Below are positions 7,915-17,498 of a stretch of 64,000 nucleotides of DNA, in pieces. The stretch is from QGON01 sp963691905 (GTDB taxonomy: Bacteria; Pseudomonadota; Gammaproteobacteria; Chromatiales; Chromatiaceae). Location of the stretch: the NCBI GenBank assembly GCA_963691905.1, contig OY829894.1, positions 62,001-126,000 on the forward strand, read 5' to 3'. The notes below the pieces were generated by a model. The model saw only the letters and a list, made by a program, of their open reading frames with translations. It did not search any database and was not told where the DNA came from. Positions within the stretch are counted from its first letter, which is position 1, and each line of letters begins with the position of its first letter. The position numbers and the translations under genes are program-made.

Positions 7915-9570
7915 ATGACCGAGATAAATCACACTGATGAGTGGTTAACCCTGCAGGCGCACTGGGAAGAGATGGTGCCTGTTCAAATGCGAGATCTCTT
8001 TCATGATCACCCTGAGCGATCAGAACAGATGTCGCTGCGAACTTGTGGCATCCTGCTTGACTACTCGAAGAACCGGATCACGCCAGTCACCATGAAGCTG
8101 CTGCTCAAACTGGCGGAGTCGGTCGATCTGGATGGCTGGCGCCGACGGATGTTTTCCGGAGACAGGCTGAATATCACGGAGGATCGTGCCGTACTGCATG
8201 TGGCCCTGCGCAATCGCAGCAACCGCCCAACATGGGCGGATGGCGAAGATGTGATGCCGGAGGTCAATGCAGTACTGGACAAGATGGAGCAGTTCTCCGA
8301 ATCAGTGCGCTCCGGCGAGTGGAAAGGGTATACCGGCAAGCAGATAACCGATGTGGTCAATATTGGTATCGGTGGGTCCAATCTGGGGCCAAAGATGGTT
8401 TGTGAGGCGCTGAAACACTATCAGCGGTCCGATCTGCGGGTGCATTTCGTCTCTAACGTAGATGGCACCCATATCGTCGAGGCGACCAAACATATCGACC
8501 CGGAGAGCACCCTCTTTATTGTCGCATCCAAGACCTTTACCACTCAGGAGACGCTCAGTAACGCCACGACAGCGCGTAGCTGGTTGCTTGAGACGCTGAA
8601 GGATGAAGCGGCGGTAGCTCGCCACTTTGTTGCTATCTCCACCAATGAAGAGAAGGTGGCTGAGTTCGGTATCGATACCGACAATATGTTCGAATTCTGG
8701 GATTGGGTTGGTGGACGTTACTCACTCTGGTCTGCCATCGGCTTGCCGATCGCCCTTGCCATCGGTATGGAGGGCTTCAATGAACTCCTGGATGGCGCGC
8801 ATGAGATGGATGAGCATTTTCTGCATGCGGATCTCTCTGAAAATATGCCGGTGATCTTGGCGTTGCTCGGTATCTGGTATGCCAATTTCGCCAAGGCGAA
8901 GACCTGCGCCATCCTGCCGTATGACGAGTATCTGCGCCTGCTGCCCGATTATCTGCAGCAGGCGGACATGGAGAGTAACGGTAAGCGGGTGACGCGTTTC
9001 GGCAGACCCGTCACTTACAGTACCGGGCCAGTGGTTTGGGGGACTGCCGGGACGGACGGCCAGCACGCCTTCTATCAGTTGATTCACCAGGGCACCCAGA
9101 TGGTTCCCTGCGATTTCATCGCGCCGATCAACAGCCATAATGAGGCTGGAGAGCATCACGAAATGTTGCTGGCCAACTTTTTTGCCCAGACCGAAGCGTT
9201 GATGAAGGGGAAGACCCGTACCGAGGCTCGTGAGGAGCTGGAGGCAGTCGGAATGAGTGCGGAGCAGATTGTCGAACTTTTGCCACACAAGATTTTTCCC
9301 GGCAACCGTCCCACCAACACGCTACTGTTGGACAGGATTACCCCGTCTCGTCTTGGTTCACTGATCGCGCTCTACGAACACAAGATCTTTGTGCAGGGTG
9401 TGGTCTGGCGGGTGAACTCCTTCGACCAGTGGGGTGTGGAGTTGGGCAAGCAACTGGCGAATGTGATCCTGCCTGAGTTGATGGATGAGGAAGTGAGCGC
9501 GGAACACGACAGTTCCACCCGGGGTCTGATCGACTACTTTCGGCGGCACCGGATGCGCAGCCGCAGATAG
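7915..9570 (+). CDS. pgi: Glucose-6-phosphate isomerase
   Basis: Interconverts glucose-6-phosphate and fructose-6-phosphate, joining gluconeogenesis to glycogen synthesis. At 551 aa it matches the bacterial/eukaryotic long form. Seen are VNIGIGGSNLGPKM, the phosphate-binding SKTFTTQET, the signature GGRYSLWSAIGLPIA, and the catalytic glutamate/histidine region NSHNEAGEHHEM. ATG at 7915 is a good start. It lies divergently from glgA and is followed by a pair of palindromic repeats. Confidence 0.96.
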   Translation: MTEINHTDEWLTLQAHWEEMVPVQMRDLFHDHPERSEQMSLRTCGILLDYSKNRITPVTMKLLLKLAESVDLDGWRRRMFSGDRLNITEDRAVLHVALRNRSNRPTWADGEDVMPEVNAVLDKMEQFSESVRSGEWKGYTGKQITDVVNIGIGGSNLGPKMVCEALKHYQRSDLRVHFVSNVDGTHIVEATKHIDPESTLFIVASKTFTTQETLSNATTARSWLLETLKDEAAVARHFVAISTNEEKVAEFGIDTDNMFEFWDWVGGRYSLWSAIGLPIALAIGMEGFNELLDGAHEMDEHFLHADLSENMPVILALLGIWYANFAKAKTCAILPYDEYLRLLPDYLQQADMESNGKRVTRFGRPVTYSTGPVVWGTAGTDGQHAFYQLIHQGTQMVPCDFIAPINSHNEAGEHHEMLLANFFAQTEALMKGKTRTEAREELEAVGMSAEQIVELLPHKIFPGNRPTNTLLLDRITPSRLGSLIALYEHKIFVQGVVWRVNSFDQWGVELGKQLANVILPELMDEEVSAEHDSSTRGLIDYFRRHRMRSRR

Positions 9571-9580
9571 AGACATGGCC

Positions 9581-9668
9581 GTAAGGCCGGTTCAAGCGTA
9601 GCGGAACCGGCAACCCCATTGAGTATATTATTTCAGTTTGCCCGATCCGCTGCGCTTGATCGGGCCTA
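9581..9668. repeat. REP-like inverted pair (copies 1 and 2)
   Basis: Two members of an interspersed palindromic family in opposite orientation. Copy 1 (9581-9613) has stem CCGGTTC/GAACCGG; copy 2 (9640-9668) has stem GCCCGATC/GATCGGGC ending in CTAC. Both keep the central CGCTnCGCTT-like core. They lie between the convergent ends of pgi and glgB, where they could end transcription or protect 3' ends. Related copies occur near 18650, 25150-25230, 26121-26207 and 30120. Confidence 0.8.
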
Positions 9669-9672
9669 CTTC

Positions 9673-11865
9673 CTATGTCTCCAGCCGTAACACCACCGCA
9701 CCCAGCGGAGGCAGCGTCAGCGAAGCGGAGTAGTCCCGTCCCATCCAACTCACTTCTTCAGCGCTGATGACTCCGCCATTCCCCACATTGCTGCCGCCGT
9801 AGAATGCTGAATCGGAATTCAATATCTCGCGGTAGTTACCGGCGCGACTGAGGCCGATGCGGTAGTTTTCCCGGGGAATCGGTGTAAAGTTGAGTATGAT
9901 GACTGCGACGTTGCCGTCGGTGCTCTTGCGCAGATAACTCAATACCGACTGCGAACTGTCATTACAGTCGATCCATTCGAATCCCCTCTCTTCAAACTCC
10001 ACCTGATGCAAAGAGGTTTGTTCCCGGTAGAGATGGTTCAGATCGGAAATGAGGGTTTTTACCCCATTGTGAAACGGGTGATCAAGTAGGAACCAGTCCA
10101 GTGCCTCGTCGTCGTTCCACTCCCGTGCCTGAGCGAATTCGCTACCCATGAAGAGCAGTTTTTTGCCGGGATAGGTGAACATGTATGTGTAGAGCAGTCG
10201 CAGGGCGGCGAATTTCTGCCACTCGTCCCCTGGCATCTTGTTGATCATCGAACCTTTGCCATGCACCACCTCGTCGTGGGAGAAGGGCAGGACGAAGTTC
10301 TCGGTAAAAGCATAGAGCAGACCGAAGGTCAGCAGGTCGTGATGGTAGTGACGGTAGACCGGATCTTTCGATAAATAGGAGAGCGTGTCGTGCATCCAGC
10401 CCATGTTCCACTTCATGCTGAAACCCAAGCCTCCCAGCCAGGTGGGGCGCGAAACCTGGGGCCAGGCGGTGGACTCCTCGGCGATCATCAGGGTGCCGGG
10501 GTGGAGTTCGTGGGTGGTGCTGTTGAGTTCCCGCATGAAGTCGACAGCTTCAAGATTTTCTCTTCCGCCATGCTCGTTGGGGAGCCAGTCGCCGGGTTCC
10601 CGCGAGTAGTCGAGGTAGAGCATGGAGGCGACGGCATCGACCCGCAGGCCATCAAGATGAAACTCTTCCATCCAGTAGATTGCGCTGGATATCAAGAAGT
10701 TACGAACTTCATTTCGACCAAAGTTGAAGATTAAAGTGCCCCAGTCCCGGTGCTCACCCCGGCGGGGGTCCTCATGTTCGTAGAGCGCTGAGCCATCGAA
10801 TTGCGCCAGCGCATGTCGGTCGCGGGGAAAGTGGGCGGGCACCCAGTCCAGTATCACACCGATATTGTTTTTGTGCAGATGATCGATGAAATAGCGGAAA
10901 TCGTCCGGTGTGCCGAAACGGCTGGTTGGGGCGAAGTAGCCGGTCGTCTGATAGCCCCAGGAGCCGTCGAAAGGGTGTTCGGTAATCGGTAGCAGTTCCA
11001 CATGGGTGAAACCAGTCTCTTTGATATGGTCGCAGAGCCGATGGGCCAGTTTCCGGTAGTTAAGGAATCCACCATCGATGTCTTTCTGCCAGGAGCCGAG
11101 GTGCACTTCATAGACTGACATGGGTGCCTGTTGCCAGTTGCGTTTTTCACGCGCTTCAAGCCAGTCTTCATCTTCCCACTGATACTCTGAGTCCGCCATG
11201 ACCACAGCGGCGGTCTCGGGGCGCATCTGGAAATGGTTGCCGTAGGGATCGGTACGCAGCGTGATGTCGCCATTCTGGGCGCGAACCTCGAATTTATAGA
11301 AGGCGCCGGCAGTCAGCCCGGGGATAAACAGCTCCCAGATGCCGGAACCGCCACGCGCGCGCATCGGATATACGCGTCCATCCCATTGGTTGAAGTCGCC
11401 TACGATGGAGATGCGCTCGGCATTGGGCGCCCAAACGGCAAACAGGATGCCGGGAATTCCATCGGTTTCATAGGGATGGGCGCCGAGAAAACGGTAGGCG
11501 TGGCGATGTCGCCCCTCGCCGAAAAGGTGGACATCGAAATCCTGTACCTGTGGTGTGAAGCAGTAAGGGTCGTAGTGTTGTTGTTCGACGCCGTACTTGT
11601 CCTCCCAAATGATTTCAATGCGCTCAGGTAAGTCTGTTGTATCGAAGTGACCCTCAAAAAGATCAGTACCCTCGATACGTTGTAATTCTTTTTCAGAGCC
11701 GCTTAGCCGGACGCGGCGAGCTCGTGGCTGAAATACCCTGAAGACGGTGGAATCCCTCTCGACATGCTTACCGAGGACTTCAAATGGGTCGTGGTGCCTG
11801 GCTTCCAGGATTCGCTGTAGAGGTTCGGAGATATTATGGGCGTGAGACTGTTTCATCAACTTCAT
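9673..11865 (-). CDS. glgB: 1,4-alpha-glucan branching enzyme
   Basis: A GH13 enzyme that makes alpha-1,6 branches in glycogen. At 730 aa it has the normal layout: N-terminal domain, CBM48 (FAVWAPNAERISIVGDFNQW), and a catalytic barrel with the nucleophile in GLRVDAVASMLYLDYSR and the acid/base in LMIAEEST, then FSHDEVVHGKGSM. The start MKLMKQSHAHN is plausible. It is divergent from glgC, with the short gap serving both promoters. Its stop lies a few bases from a palindromic repeat. Confidence 0.96.
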   Translation of the reverse strand: MKLMKQSHAHNISEPLQRILEARHHDPFEVLGKHVERDSTVFRVFQPRARRVRLSGSEKELQRIEGTDLFEGHFDTTDLPERIEIIWEDKYGVEQQHYDPYCFTPQVQDFDVHLFGEGRHRHAYRFLGAHPYETDGIPGILFAVWAPNAERISIVGDFNQWDGRVYPMRARGGSGIWELFIPGLTAGAFYKFEVRAQNGDITLRTDPYGNHFQMRPETAAVVMADSEYQWEDEDWLEAREKRNWQQAPMSVYEVHLGSWQKDIDGGFLNYRKLAHRLCDHIKETGFTHVELLPITEHPFDGSWGYQTTGYFAPTSRFGTPDDFRYFIDHLHKNNIGVILDWVPAHFPRDRHALAQFDGSALYEHEDPRRGEHRDWGTLIFNFGRNEVRNFLISSAIYWMEEFHLDGLRVDAVASMLYLDYSREPGDWLPNEHGGRENLEAVDFMRELNSTTHELHPGTLMIAEESTAWPQVSRPTWLGGLGFSMKWNMGWMHDTLSYLSKDPVYRHYHHDLLTFGLLYAFTENFVLPFSHDEVVHGKGSMINKMPGDEWQKFAALRLLYTYMFTYPGKKLLFMGSEFAQAREWNDDEALDWFLLDHPFHNGVKTLISDLNHLYREQTSLHQVEFEERGFEWIDCNDSSQSVLSYLRKSTDGNVAVIILNFTPIPRENYRIGLSRAGNYREILNSDSAFYGGSNVGNGGVISAEEVSWMGRDYSASLTLPPLGAVVLRLET

Positions 11866-11982
11866 TCCTGACAGTAACGGCTACGCGTCGAGGGAACATG
11901 ATGTTACCATAAGGCAGCGTCGATGCGGGGCTTTATCGGTCGCTGTTGTTGTTATCTGCTGAAGGTCACGGAGGGTAGTTTT

Positions 11983-13248
11983 ATGTCCGACCAAAATCCA
12001 CGTTTTGTCAGTCGCCTGACGAGGAACACACTGGCACTCATTTTGGCGGGAGGACGGGGTTCACGCCTGAAAGATTTGACCCAATGGCGCTCCAAGCCTT
12101 CGGTTCCTTTCGGGGGAAAATTTCGGATTGTGGATTTTCCACTGTCGAATTGTATTAATTCCGGTATTCGCCGTATTGGCGTGCTGACTCAGTACAAGGC
12201 GCACTCTCTGATTCTGCACATCCAGCGCGGTTGGGGATTTCTGCGGGGCGAATTCGGCGAGTTCGTGGAGTTGCTTCCAGCCCAGCAGCGCATCGAAAGC
12301 AGTTGGTATGAGGGGACTGCTGACGCGGTCTACCAAAATCTGGATATTTTTCGCAGTCACGCACCGGATTATGTGTTGATCCTGGCAGGTGATCACATCT
12401 ACAAGATGGACTATGGCACCATGGTGGCGGAACACGTTGAGTCGGGTGCTGATATGACGGTGGGTTGTATCGAGGTGGACCTGGAAACTGCTAAAGAGTT
12501 TGGCGTGATGAGCGTCGACGATGAGTACCGCATCCTGGAGTTCTCCGAGAAGCCGGACAATCCCCAGCACATGCCGGGGCGGGACGATGTGGCGCTGGCC
12601 TCTATGGGTATTTACGTATTCAACACCAAGTTTCTCTTTGAGCAACTGATAAAGGATGCGGATACACCGGACTCTTCCCACGACTTTGGTAAGGATATTA
12701 TCCCGAAGGTCATCGAAAAGTACCGTATCATGGCCTACCCGTTCAAGGATGTGGAGAGCGGGAAACAGGCCTATTGGCGCGATGTGGGTACCATCGATGC
12801 GTTCTGGTCAGCCAATCTGGAACTGATCGGCGTGACCCCGCCGCTGAACCTGTATGACCGGGGCTGGCCCATCTGGACCTATCAGGAGCAGCTGCCGCCG
12901 GCAAAATTTGTCTTTGACGATGAAGAGCGGCGTGGCATGGCCGTGGATTCGATGGTCTCAGGTGGTTGCGTTATCTCCGGGGCATTAGTGAGAAACTCCC
13001 TGCTGTTTTCCAACGTCAGGGTCAACTCCTACACTTCAGTGGCGGATTCGGTGGTGCTGCCTGATGTCAATATTGGGCGCAACTGCAGTATTCGCAAAGC
13101 AGTCATCGATCGAGGTTGTGAGATTCCCGAAGGCACTGTCATTGGCGAAGATGCCGTAGCCGATGCGGAACGCTTCCTGGTATCTGATGGCGGTGTGGTA
13201 TTGGTAACGCCGGAGATGCTGGGGCAGAGCATCCATCACGTACGATAA
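11983..13248 (+). CDS. glgC: Glucose-1-phosphate adenylyltransferase
   Basis: Makes ADP-glucose, the committed and usually allosterically controlled step of bacterial glycogen synthesis. The protein from ATG 11983 (421 aa) begins MSDQNPRFVSRLTRNTLALI and carries the pyrophosphorylase motif ILAGGRGSRLKDLT, VPFGGKFRIVDFPLSNC and the glucose-phosphate site EFSEKP. A GGAGGG at 11970-11975 is well spaced for this ATG, so the longer open frame from 11923 is not used. The next gene, a GH57 glucanase, starts 15 bases on, so they are probably one operon with malQ. Confidence 0.96.
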   Translation: MSDQNPRFVSRLTRNTLALILAGGRGSRLKDLTQWRSKPSVPFGGKFRIVDFPLSNCINSGIRRIGVLTQYKAHSLILHIQRGWGFLRGEFGEFVELLPAQQRIESSWYEGTADAVYQNLDIFRSHAPDYVLILAGDHIYKMDYGTMVAEHVESGADMTVGCIEVDLETAKEFGVMSVDDEYRILEFSEKPDNPQHMPGRDDVALASMGIYVFNTKFLFEQLIKDADTPDSSHDFGKDIIPKVIEKYRIMAYPFKDVESGKQAYWRDVGTIDAFWSANLELIGVTPPLNLYDRGWPIWTYQEQLPPAKFVFDDEERRGMAVDSMVSGGCVISGALVRNSLLFSNVRVNSYTSVADSVVLPDVNIGRNCSIRKAVIDRGCEIPEGTVIGEDAVADAERFLVSDGGVVLVTPEMLGQSIHHVR

Positions 13249-13263
13249 CGAGAAAAATAAATC

Positions 13264-14970
13264 ATGAGTGAGAGTAAGAACCGGTTGAAGGTAGTCTTCT
13301 GCTGGCATATGCATCAGCCCTACTATAAGGGGCCGGAGCATAGTGACTACCATCTTCCCTGGGTCTATCTGCACGGTATCAAAGACTATGCGGATATGGC
13401 GGCCCACCTGGAGCACAATCCTAAGTCGAAGGCGGTGGTGAATTTTGCCCCGGTTCTGCTGGAACAGATCGACGATTATGCGGGTCAGATCAAAGCCTGG
13501 CTGGAGTTCGGAACACTGATCCGTGATCCACTACTGGCGGCGCTTGCCGGGCCAGGACTTCCGGTGGATCAGGATTCCCGCAAGGAGCTGGTTTCAGCCT
13601 GCTTGCGTGCCAATGAGCGTCGCTTGATCCAGCGTTTCAAGCACTATTCCCGACTGGCTGATCTCGCCTCCAAAGTGTTGGAGGAGGAGACGCTCATACC
13701 CTATTTGAACGATCACTTCATGGTGGATCTTCTCGTCTGGTATCACCTGGCCTGGGTGGGTGAGTGCGTACGACTCAACGATATTCGCATTCGTTCACTG
13801 CAGAGTAAGGGGTATGGTTACGATATCAGTGACCGGCGTCGCCTGGTGGAGTTGATCGGTGAAGAGTTGACCCGGGTAACAGACCGTTATCGCAAACTGG
13901 CTGAAAATGGGCAGGTGGAACTCTCCGTCACCCCCTATGCTCACCCGATCGTGCCTTTGTTGATCGATATCGAGTCAACCAAAGAGGCGATGCCCTATGC
14001 GGAAATGCCCGAGCTGAAAAGCTATCCAGGCGGGGAAGCGAGGGCGCGCTGGCATGTGCGTAAAGGCGTTGAAGTGTTTAAGAAACACTTTGGCCTCTCG
14101 CCTGCCGGATGTTGGCCGTCAGAGGGTGCGGTGAGTGAAGTAACGCTCAAACTGCTGGAAGAGGAGGGGTTTCTCTGGGCCGCAACCGGTCAGCAGGTAT
14201 TGCACAACAGCCTCTCTGGCAGCAGTGAAGGTGATCATATGCCGGAAAACTGGGTCCATACTCCCTACCGGGTTCGGGAGGGCGGTCTGAATATGTTTTT
14301 CCGGGATGACGGGCTCTCTGATCTGATCGGTTTTACCTATGGTGACTGGCACGCCGATGACGCAGTTGGAGATCTGATCAACCATTTGGAGAACATTGCC
14401 AACGCCTGTGGGGATAATCCCAATGCGGTGGTATCCATCATCATGGACGGGGAAAATGCCTGGGAGTATTACCCCCATAATGGCAGTTACTTTCTGAACG
14501 CCATGTATGACCGGCTGTCAAACCATCCACGTTTTGAGCTAACCACATTTTCTGAGTCTCTTGCGACGCAGGTAAAACCCTCTCCAAGGCTTCCAAAACT
14601 GGTTGCCGGAAGTTGGGTCTATGGCACCTTCTCGACCTGGATCGGCGATCATGACAAGAACCGGGCATGGGACATGCTGGGGGATGCAAAAGTAGCCTAT
14701 GATCAGGCGGTTGCTGATGGTGACTTTTCTGCGCAGCAGATGGAGGAACTTGAACGGCAACTGGCTATCTGTGAAGGGTCTGACTGGTTCTGGTGGTTTG
14801 GTGACTACAACCCCAGTGGCACTGTGAGTGATTTCGAGAGTCTCTTTCGTCGCCAACTTTCCCACCTCTATGAGCTACTGGGCGTCAATGAACCCGCCTA
14901 TCTTGGAGAGGTGTTTACCAAGGGTAGCGGTGATCCTGCGCTTGGCGGCGTGATGAAAAAAAGCGACTGA
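13264..14970 (+). CDS. Glycoside hydrolase family 57 protein (alpha-amylase/glucanotransferase type)
   Basis: A 568-aa cytoplasmic protein whose N-terminus (VVFCWHMHQPYYKG) is the GH57 signature. Conserved blocks further on include GCWPSEGAVSE and the IIMDGENAWEYYPHNG segment that carries a catalytic-site acid in this family. GH57 members cleave or rearrange alpha-glucans. It sits between glgC and malQ with gaps of 15 and 45 bases, pointing to glycogen breakdown or remodelling. The exact reaction (endo-amylase, branching or 4-alpha-glucanotransferase) is not decided by the sequence. Confidence 0.88.
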   Translation: MSESKNRLKVVFCWHMHQPYYKGPEHSDYHLPWVYLHGIKDYADMAAHLEHNPKSKAVVNFAPVLLEQIDDYAGQIKAWLEFGTLIRDPLLAALAGPGLPVDQDSRKELVSACLRANERRLIQRFKHYSRLADLASKVLEEETLIPYLNDHFMVDLLVWYHLAWVGECVRLNDIRIRSLQSKGYGYDISDRRRLVELIGEELTRVTDRYRKLAENGQVELSVTPYAHPIVPLLIDIESTKEAMPYAEMPELKSYPGGEARARWHVRKGVEVFKKHFGLSPAGCWPSEGAVSEVTLKLLEEEGFLWAATGQQVLHNSLSGSSEGDHMPENWVHTPYRVREGGLNMFFRDDGLSDLIGFTYGDWHADDAVGDLINHLENIANACGDNPNAVVSIIMDGENAWEYYPHNGSYFLNAMYDRLSNHPRFELTTFSESLATQVKPSPRLPKLVAGSWVYGTFSTWIGDHDKNRAWDMLGDAKVAYDQAVADGDFSAQQMEELERQLAICEGSDWFWWFGDYNPSGTVSDFESLFRRQLSHLYELLGVNEPAYLGEVFTKGSGDPALGGVMKKSD

Positions 14971-15015
14971 TCCCATTTTTTCAAATTCCGGCAGTCGCCT
15001 AAAAGGATAAGTAGT

Positions 15016-16512
15016 ATGGATAATAGCCAGACCGATGGCGGCGAAAGCCTGTCCGGGGTATCGGGCCGCCGTCGGGCCGGGATATTGTTGCACATCAGTT
15101 CACTGCCAGGCCCCGGAAAGGTTGGGAATCTTGGCAGTCATGCCTATCGATTTGTTGATTTTCTCCACGCGGCAGGGATGACAGTTTGGCAGATATTGCC
15201 GGTAGGTCCGACCCAGGCTGACGGCTCACCCTATCAGAGCAGTTCTGTGCATGCAGGCAATCCTCGTTTTATCAGCCTTGAGCCCGTGATAGAGGAAGGT
15301 TGGCTGGATGAGTTGCCGCTGGAAGAGAGTAGCTTCTCCGACAACGGACGCGCCTTCGCCCTCAGCCTGGCCTGGGAGGGGTTCAAGGATCGGGCTTCTC
15401 ATGAAGAGAGAGCTGAACTCGATCGTTACTGTGGCGAGCAGGGCCATTGGCTGGACGACTACTGTCTGTTCCAGGCAATCCATTCGGAGCAAGGTGGATG
15501 TTGGTGGGAGTGGTTGGCACCTCTGCGGGACCGAAATCCACAGGCTTTGGCTGAAGCCAGAGCCCGCCTGTGCGACCAGATTCAAACCACCCGTTTCGAA
15601 CAGTTTCTCTTTTTCCGTCAGTGGTTTCGCCTGAAGTCCTACGCCAACGAACGCGGCATCCTTCTGTTCGGTGATGTGCCGATCTTCGTCGCTCATGACA
15701 GTGCGGAAGTCTGGTCTCATCGCGCGATGTTTGATCTGTTGGAAGACGGGCAGCCCCGGGTGGTAGCTGGTGTACCGCCGGACTATTTCTCCGAAACCGG
15801 ACAGCGTTGGGGAAACCCGCTCTATCGATGGGAACAGATGGAAGAGGATGGTTTTTCGTTCTGGATAGACCGCATGGAGACTCAATCGGCGCTTTGCGAT
15901 CTGATTCGTATTGACCATTTTCGTGGCTTTGAGGCCTATTGGGAGATCCCGGCAACGGAGGAGACGGCAATCAACGGCAGATGGGTTCCCGCCCCTGGTG
16001 AAAAGCTGTTCAAAAAATTATATGAGGCCCTGCCGCACCTGGAGCTGGTGGCGGAAGATCTGGGGATCATCACACCTGAGGTAGAGGCCCTGAGAAAAAG
16101 TCACGGCTTGCCAGGTATGAAGATTTTGCAGTTTGCATTCTCCGGGGGGCCAGACAACCCGTACCTTCCGTTCAGGCACACAAGGGATTCAGTGGTCTAT
16201 ACAGGCACCCATGACAACGATACCAGCCTTGGCTGGTATAACAGCCTGGATGATGCTGAAAGGGAGCAGGTAGACAATTATCTGGGACGGTCCCGGGAGA
16301 TCATGCCCTGGCCGCTGATTCGATGTGCCTTGTCATCCTGCGCCAATATGGCGATTTTACCGATGCAGGATGTATTGAGCCTGGGACGGGATCATCGCAT
16401 GAATACCCCTGGAACCACCGAGGGAAACTGGCAGTGGCGATTTAGATGGGATCAGGTTGAAGAAGATCTCTCCGAAAGGCTACGGCATCGGGTTATGCAG
16501 TATGGCCGCTAG
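15016..16512 (+). CDS. malQ: 4-alpha-glucanotransferase (amylomaltase)
   Basis: Moves maltodextrin chains between acceptors. The 498-aa protein shows GH77 motifs: SSLPGPGKVGNLG near the start, GDVPIFVAHDSAEVW with GVPPDYFSETGQRWGNPLY, the nucleophile region IRIDHFRGFEAYWEIP, the acid/base region LVAEDLGIITPEVE, and YTGTHDNDTSLGWY. It is last in the glgC-GH57-malQ run and would recycle short glucans released from glycogen. Confidence 0.95.
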   Translation: MDNSQTDGGESLSGVSGRRRAGILLHISSLPGPGKVGNLGSHAYRFVDFLHAAGMTVWQILPVGPTQADGSPYQSSSVHAGNPRFISLEPVIEEGWLDELPLEESSFSDNGRAFALSLAWEGFKDRASHEERAELDRYCGEQGHWLDDYCLFQAIHSEQGGCWWEWLAPLRDRNPQALAEARARLCDQIQTTRFEQFLFFRQWFRLKSYANERGILLFGDVPIFVAHDSAEVWSHRAMFDLLEDGQPRVVAGVPPDYFSETGQRWGNPLYRWEQMEEDGFSFWIDRMETQSALCDLIRIDHFRGFEAYWEIPATEETAINGRWVPAPGEKLFKKLYEALPHLELVAEDLGIITPEVEALRKSHGLPGMKILQFAFSGGPDNPYLPFRHTRDSVVYTGTHDNDTSLGWYNSLDDAEREQVDNYLGRSREIMPWPLIRCALSSCANMAILPMQDVLSLGRDHRMNTPGTTEGNWQWRFRWDQVEEDLSERLRHRVMQYGR

Positions 16513-16550
16513 TAAGATCGTTGTTTTATCCAAATAATTGGCGAAAAAAA

Positions 16551-16577
16551 ACCGCTTCAGAAAAAGCCTGAAGCGGT
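16551..16577. terminator. Hairpin after malQ
   Basis: A perfect 10-bp stem (ACCGCTTCAG / CTGAAGCGGT) with a 7-nt loop lies 39 bases after the malQ stop. The A run on its left makes a T run only on the minus strand, so it looks better as a minus-strand terminator, yet no minus gene lies just upstream of it. It may still stop malQ transcripts as an RNA-end barrier. Confidence 0.55.
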
Positions 16578-16929
16578 ATATACCAAAGGAGGATGGAGGA
16601 GATAAGCCTGGATGGGTGGGGGCTTGCTGCCTGAATCCACCCCGCCTGACTTGATAATATTTGACCATATGCAGCGTTGCCGGCGCATTGAGAAATCGCA
16701 ACAATCAGGAAATGTTTCTTAGTGTTTGTTTTTAAAGACAATTACTGTGAGAAATTTGATCTTTTCAACAACAGTCTTGTGTTAAAAGCATTTTGGAGTT
16801 GCTGCCGGAATATCGAATTGTAAACAAATGTAACCAGGATTGACGGGCCTGTTAGTTTCCCCTCCAATGTATGGACAGGCAAATTGCCTATCGCGCTGTT
16901 GAGTTATTTGAACAAAATTAGGAATAGAG
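16578..16929. other. Intergenic stretch without a gene
   Basis: About 350 bases between the malQ hairpin and the lysine-rich protein gene. Minus-strand open frames in it have no ribosome-binding site or recognisable sequence and look spurious. The right half is AT-rich and probably carries the promoter of the next gene. I see no repeat or RNA gene here. Confidence 0.5.
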
Positions 16930-17391
16930 ATGATTGGTGTAAAAGGGGATTTCAGAAAACTTCTGATACTTGGACTTTTGTTGTGTTTGGCCATGTTCCA
17001 CCCGCTGGGCAATGCCGCCGTAGACTGTAAGGGAATGAGTCAATCGAGCTGTTCGGGCAACGCTTCCTGTACCTGGGTGAAAGGCTACAAAGCCAAAAGT
17101 GGAAAAAAAGTCAAAGGCTACTGCCGGGCGAAACCCGGTAAGGCAAAAAAGAGTGGTAAGACTGATGCCAAGCACGAAAAAGCGGAGTCATCGGTGAGCA
17201 AGAAAAGTGGAAAGAAAGAGAAGGCAGCAAAGAAAGAAAAGGATAAAAAGGCCGAAGAAAAAGTAGATAAGAAAGAGAAGAAGGCTAAGAAAGCTAAAAA
17301 GGACAAAAAAGCTAAGAAAGCCAAGAAGGATAAGAAGAAGGACAAGAAAGGCAAAAAGGACAAAAAAAGTTCCAAAAGCAAGGAAAAGTAG
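16930..17391 (+). CDS. Secreted small protein with Cys motif and lysine-rich tail
   Basis: A 153-aa protein with a signal peptide (basic start, hydrophobic LLILGLLLCLAM, likely cleavage near NAA). The mature start holds a short cysteine module, C-x7-C-x5-C-W-x16-C: CKGMSQSSC, CTWVKGY and YCRAKP. From about residue 70 the protein becomes almost only Lys, Ala, Glu, Asp and Ser, in repeats such as KKAKKDKK. Such a charged tail could bind nucleic acid, polyphosphate or the cell envelope; no function is established. It stands alone, with a strong terminator after it. Frequent AAG/AAA codons make the DNA low in complexity. Confidence 0.75.
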   Translation: MIGVKGDFRKLLILGLLLCLAMFHPLGNAAVDCKGMSQSSCSGNASCTWVKGYKAKSGKKVKGYCRAKPGKAKKSGKTDAKHEKAESSVSKKSGKKEKAAKKEKDKKAEEKVDKKEKKAKKAKKDKKAKKAKKDKKKDKKGKKDKKSSKSKEK

Positions 17392-17432
17392 CTGGAGCAA
17401 CTACCTCAGCTGGGACTGCACGGAGCGGTGAC

Positions 17433-17478
17433 GGCTGACCCCAAAAAGGGTTGATGATATTCCGTCAGCCCTTTTTTT
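17433..17478 (+). terminator. Rho-independent terminator
   Basis: GGCTGAC (17433) pairs with GTCAGCC (17464), with an inner CCC/GGG stem, and is followed by seven T. It closes the transcript of the lysine-rich protein gene. Confidence 0.8.
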
Positions 17479-17498
17479 GTGCCACTTTTGGAGGGAGA

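Noticed and set aside
17118..17400. Phe/Leu-rich minus-strand frames that look like membrane proteins
   Set aside because: They are the complement of AAG/AAA repeats in the lysine-rich protein gene.
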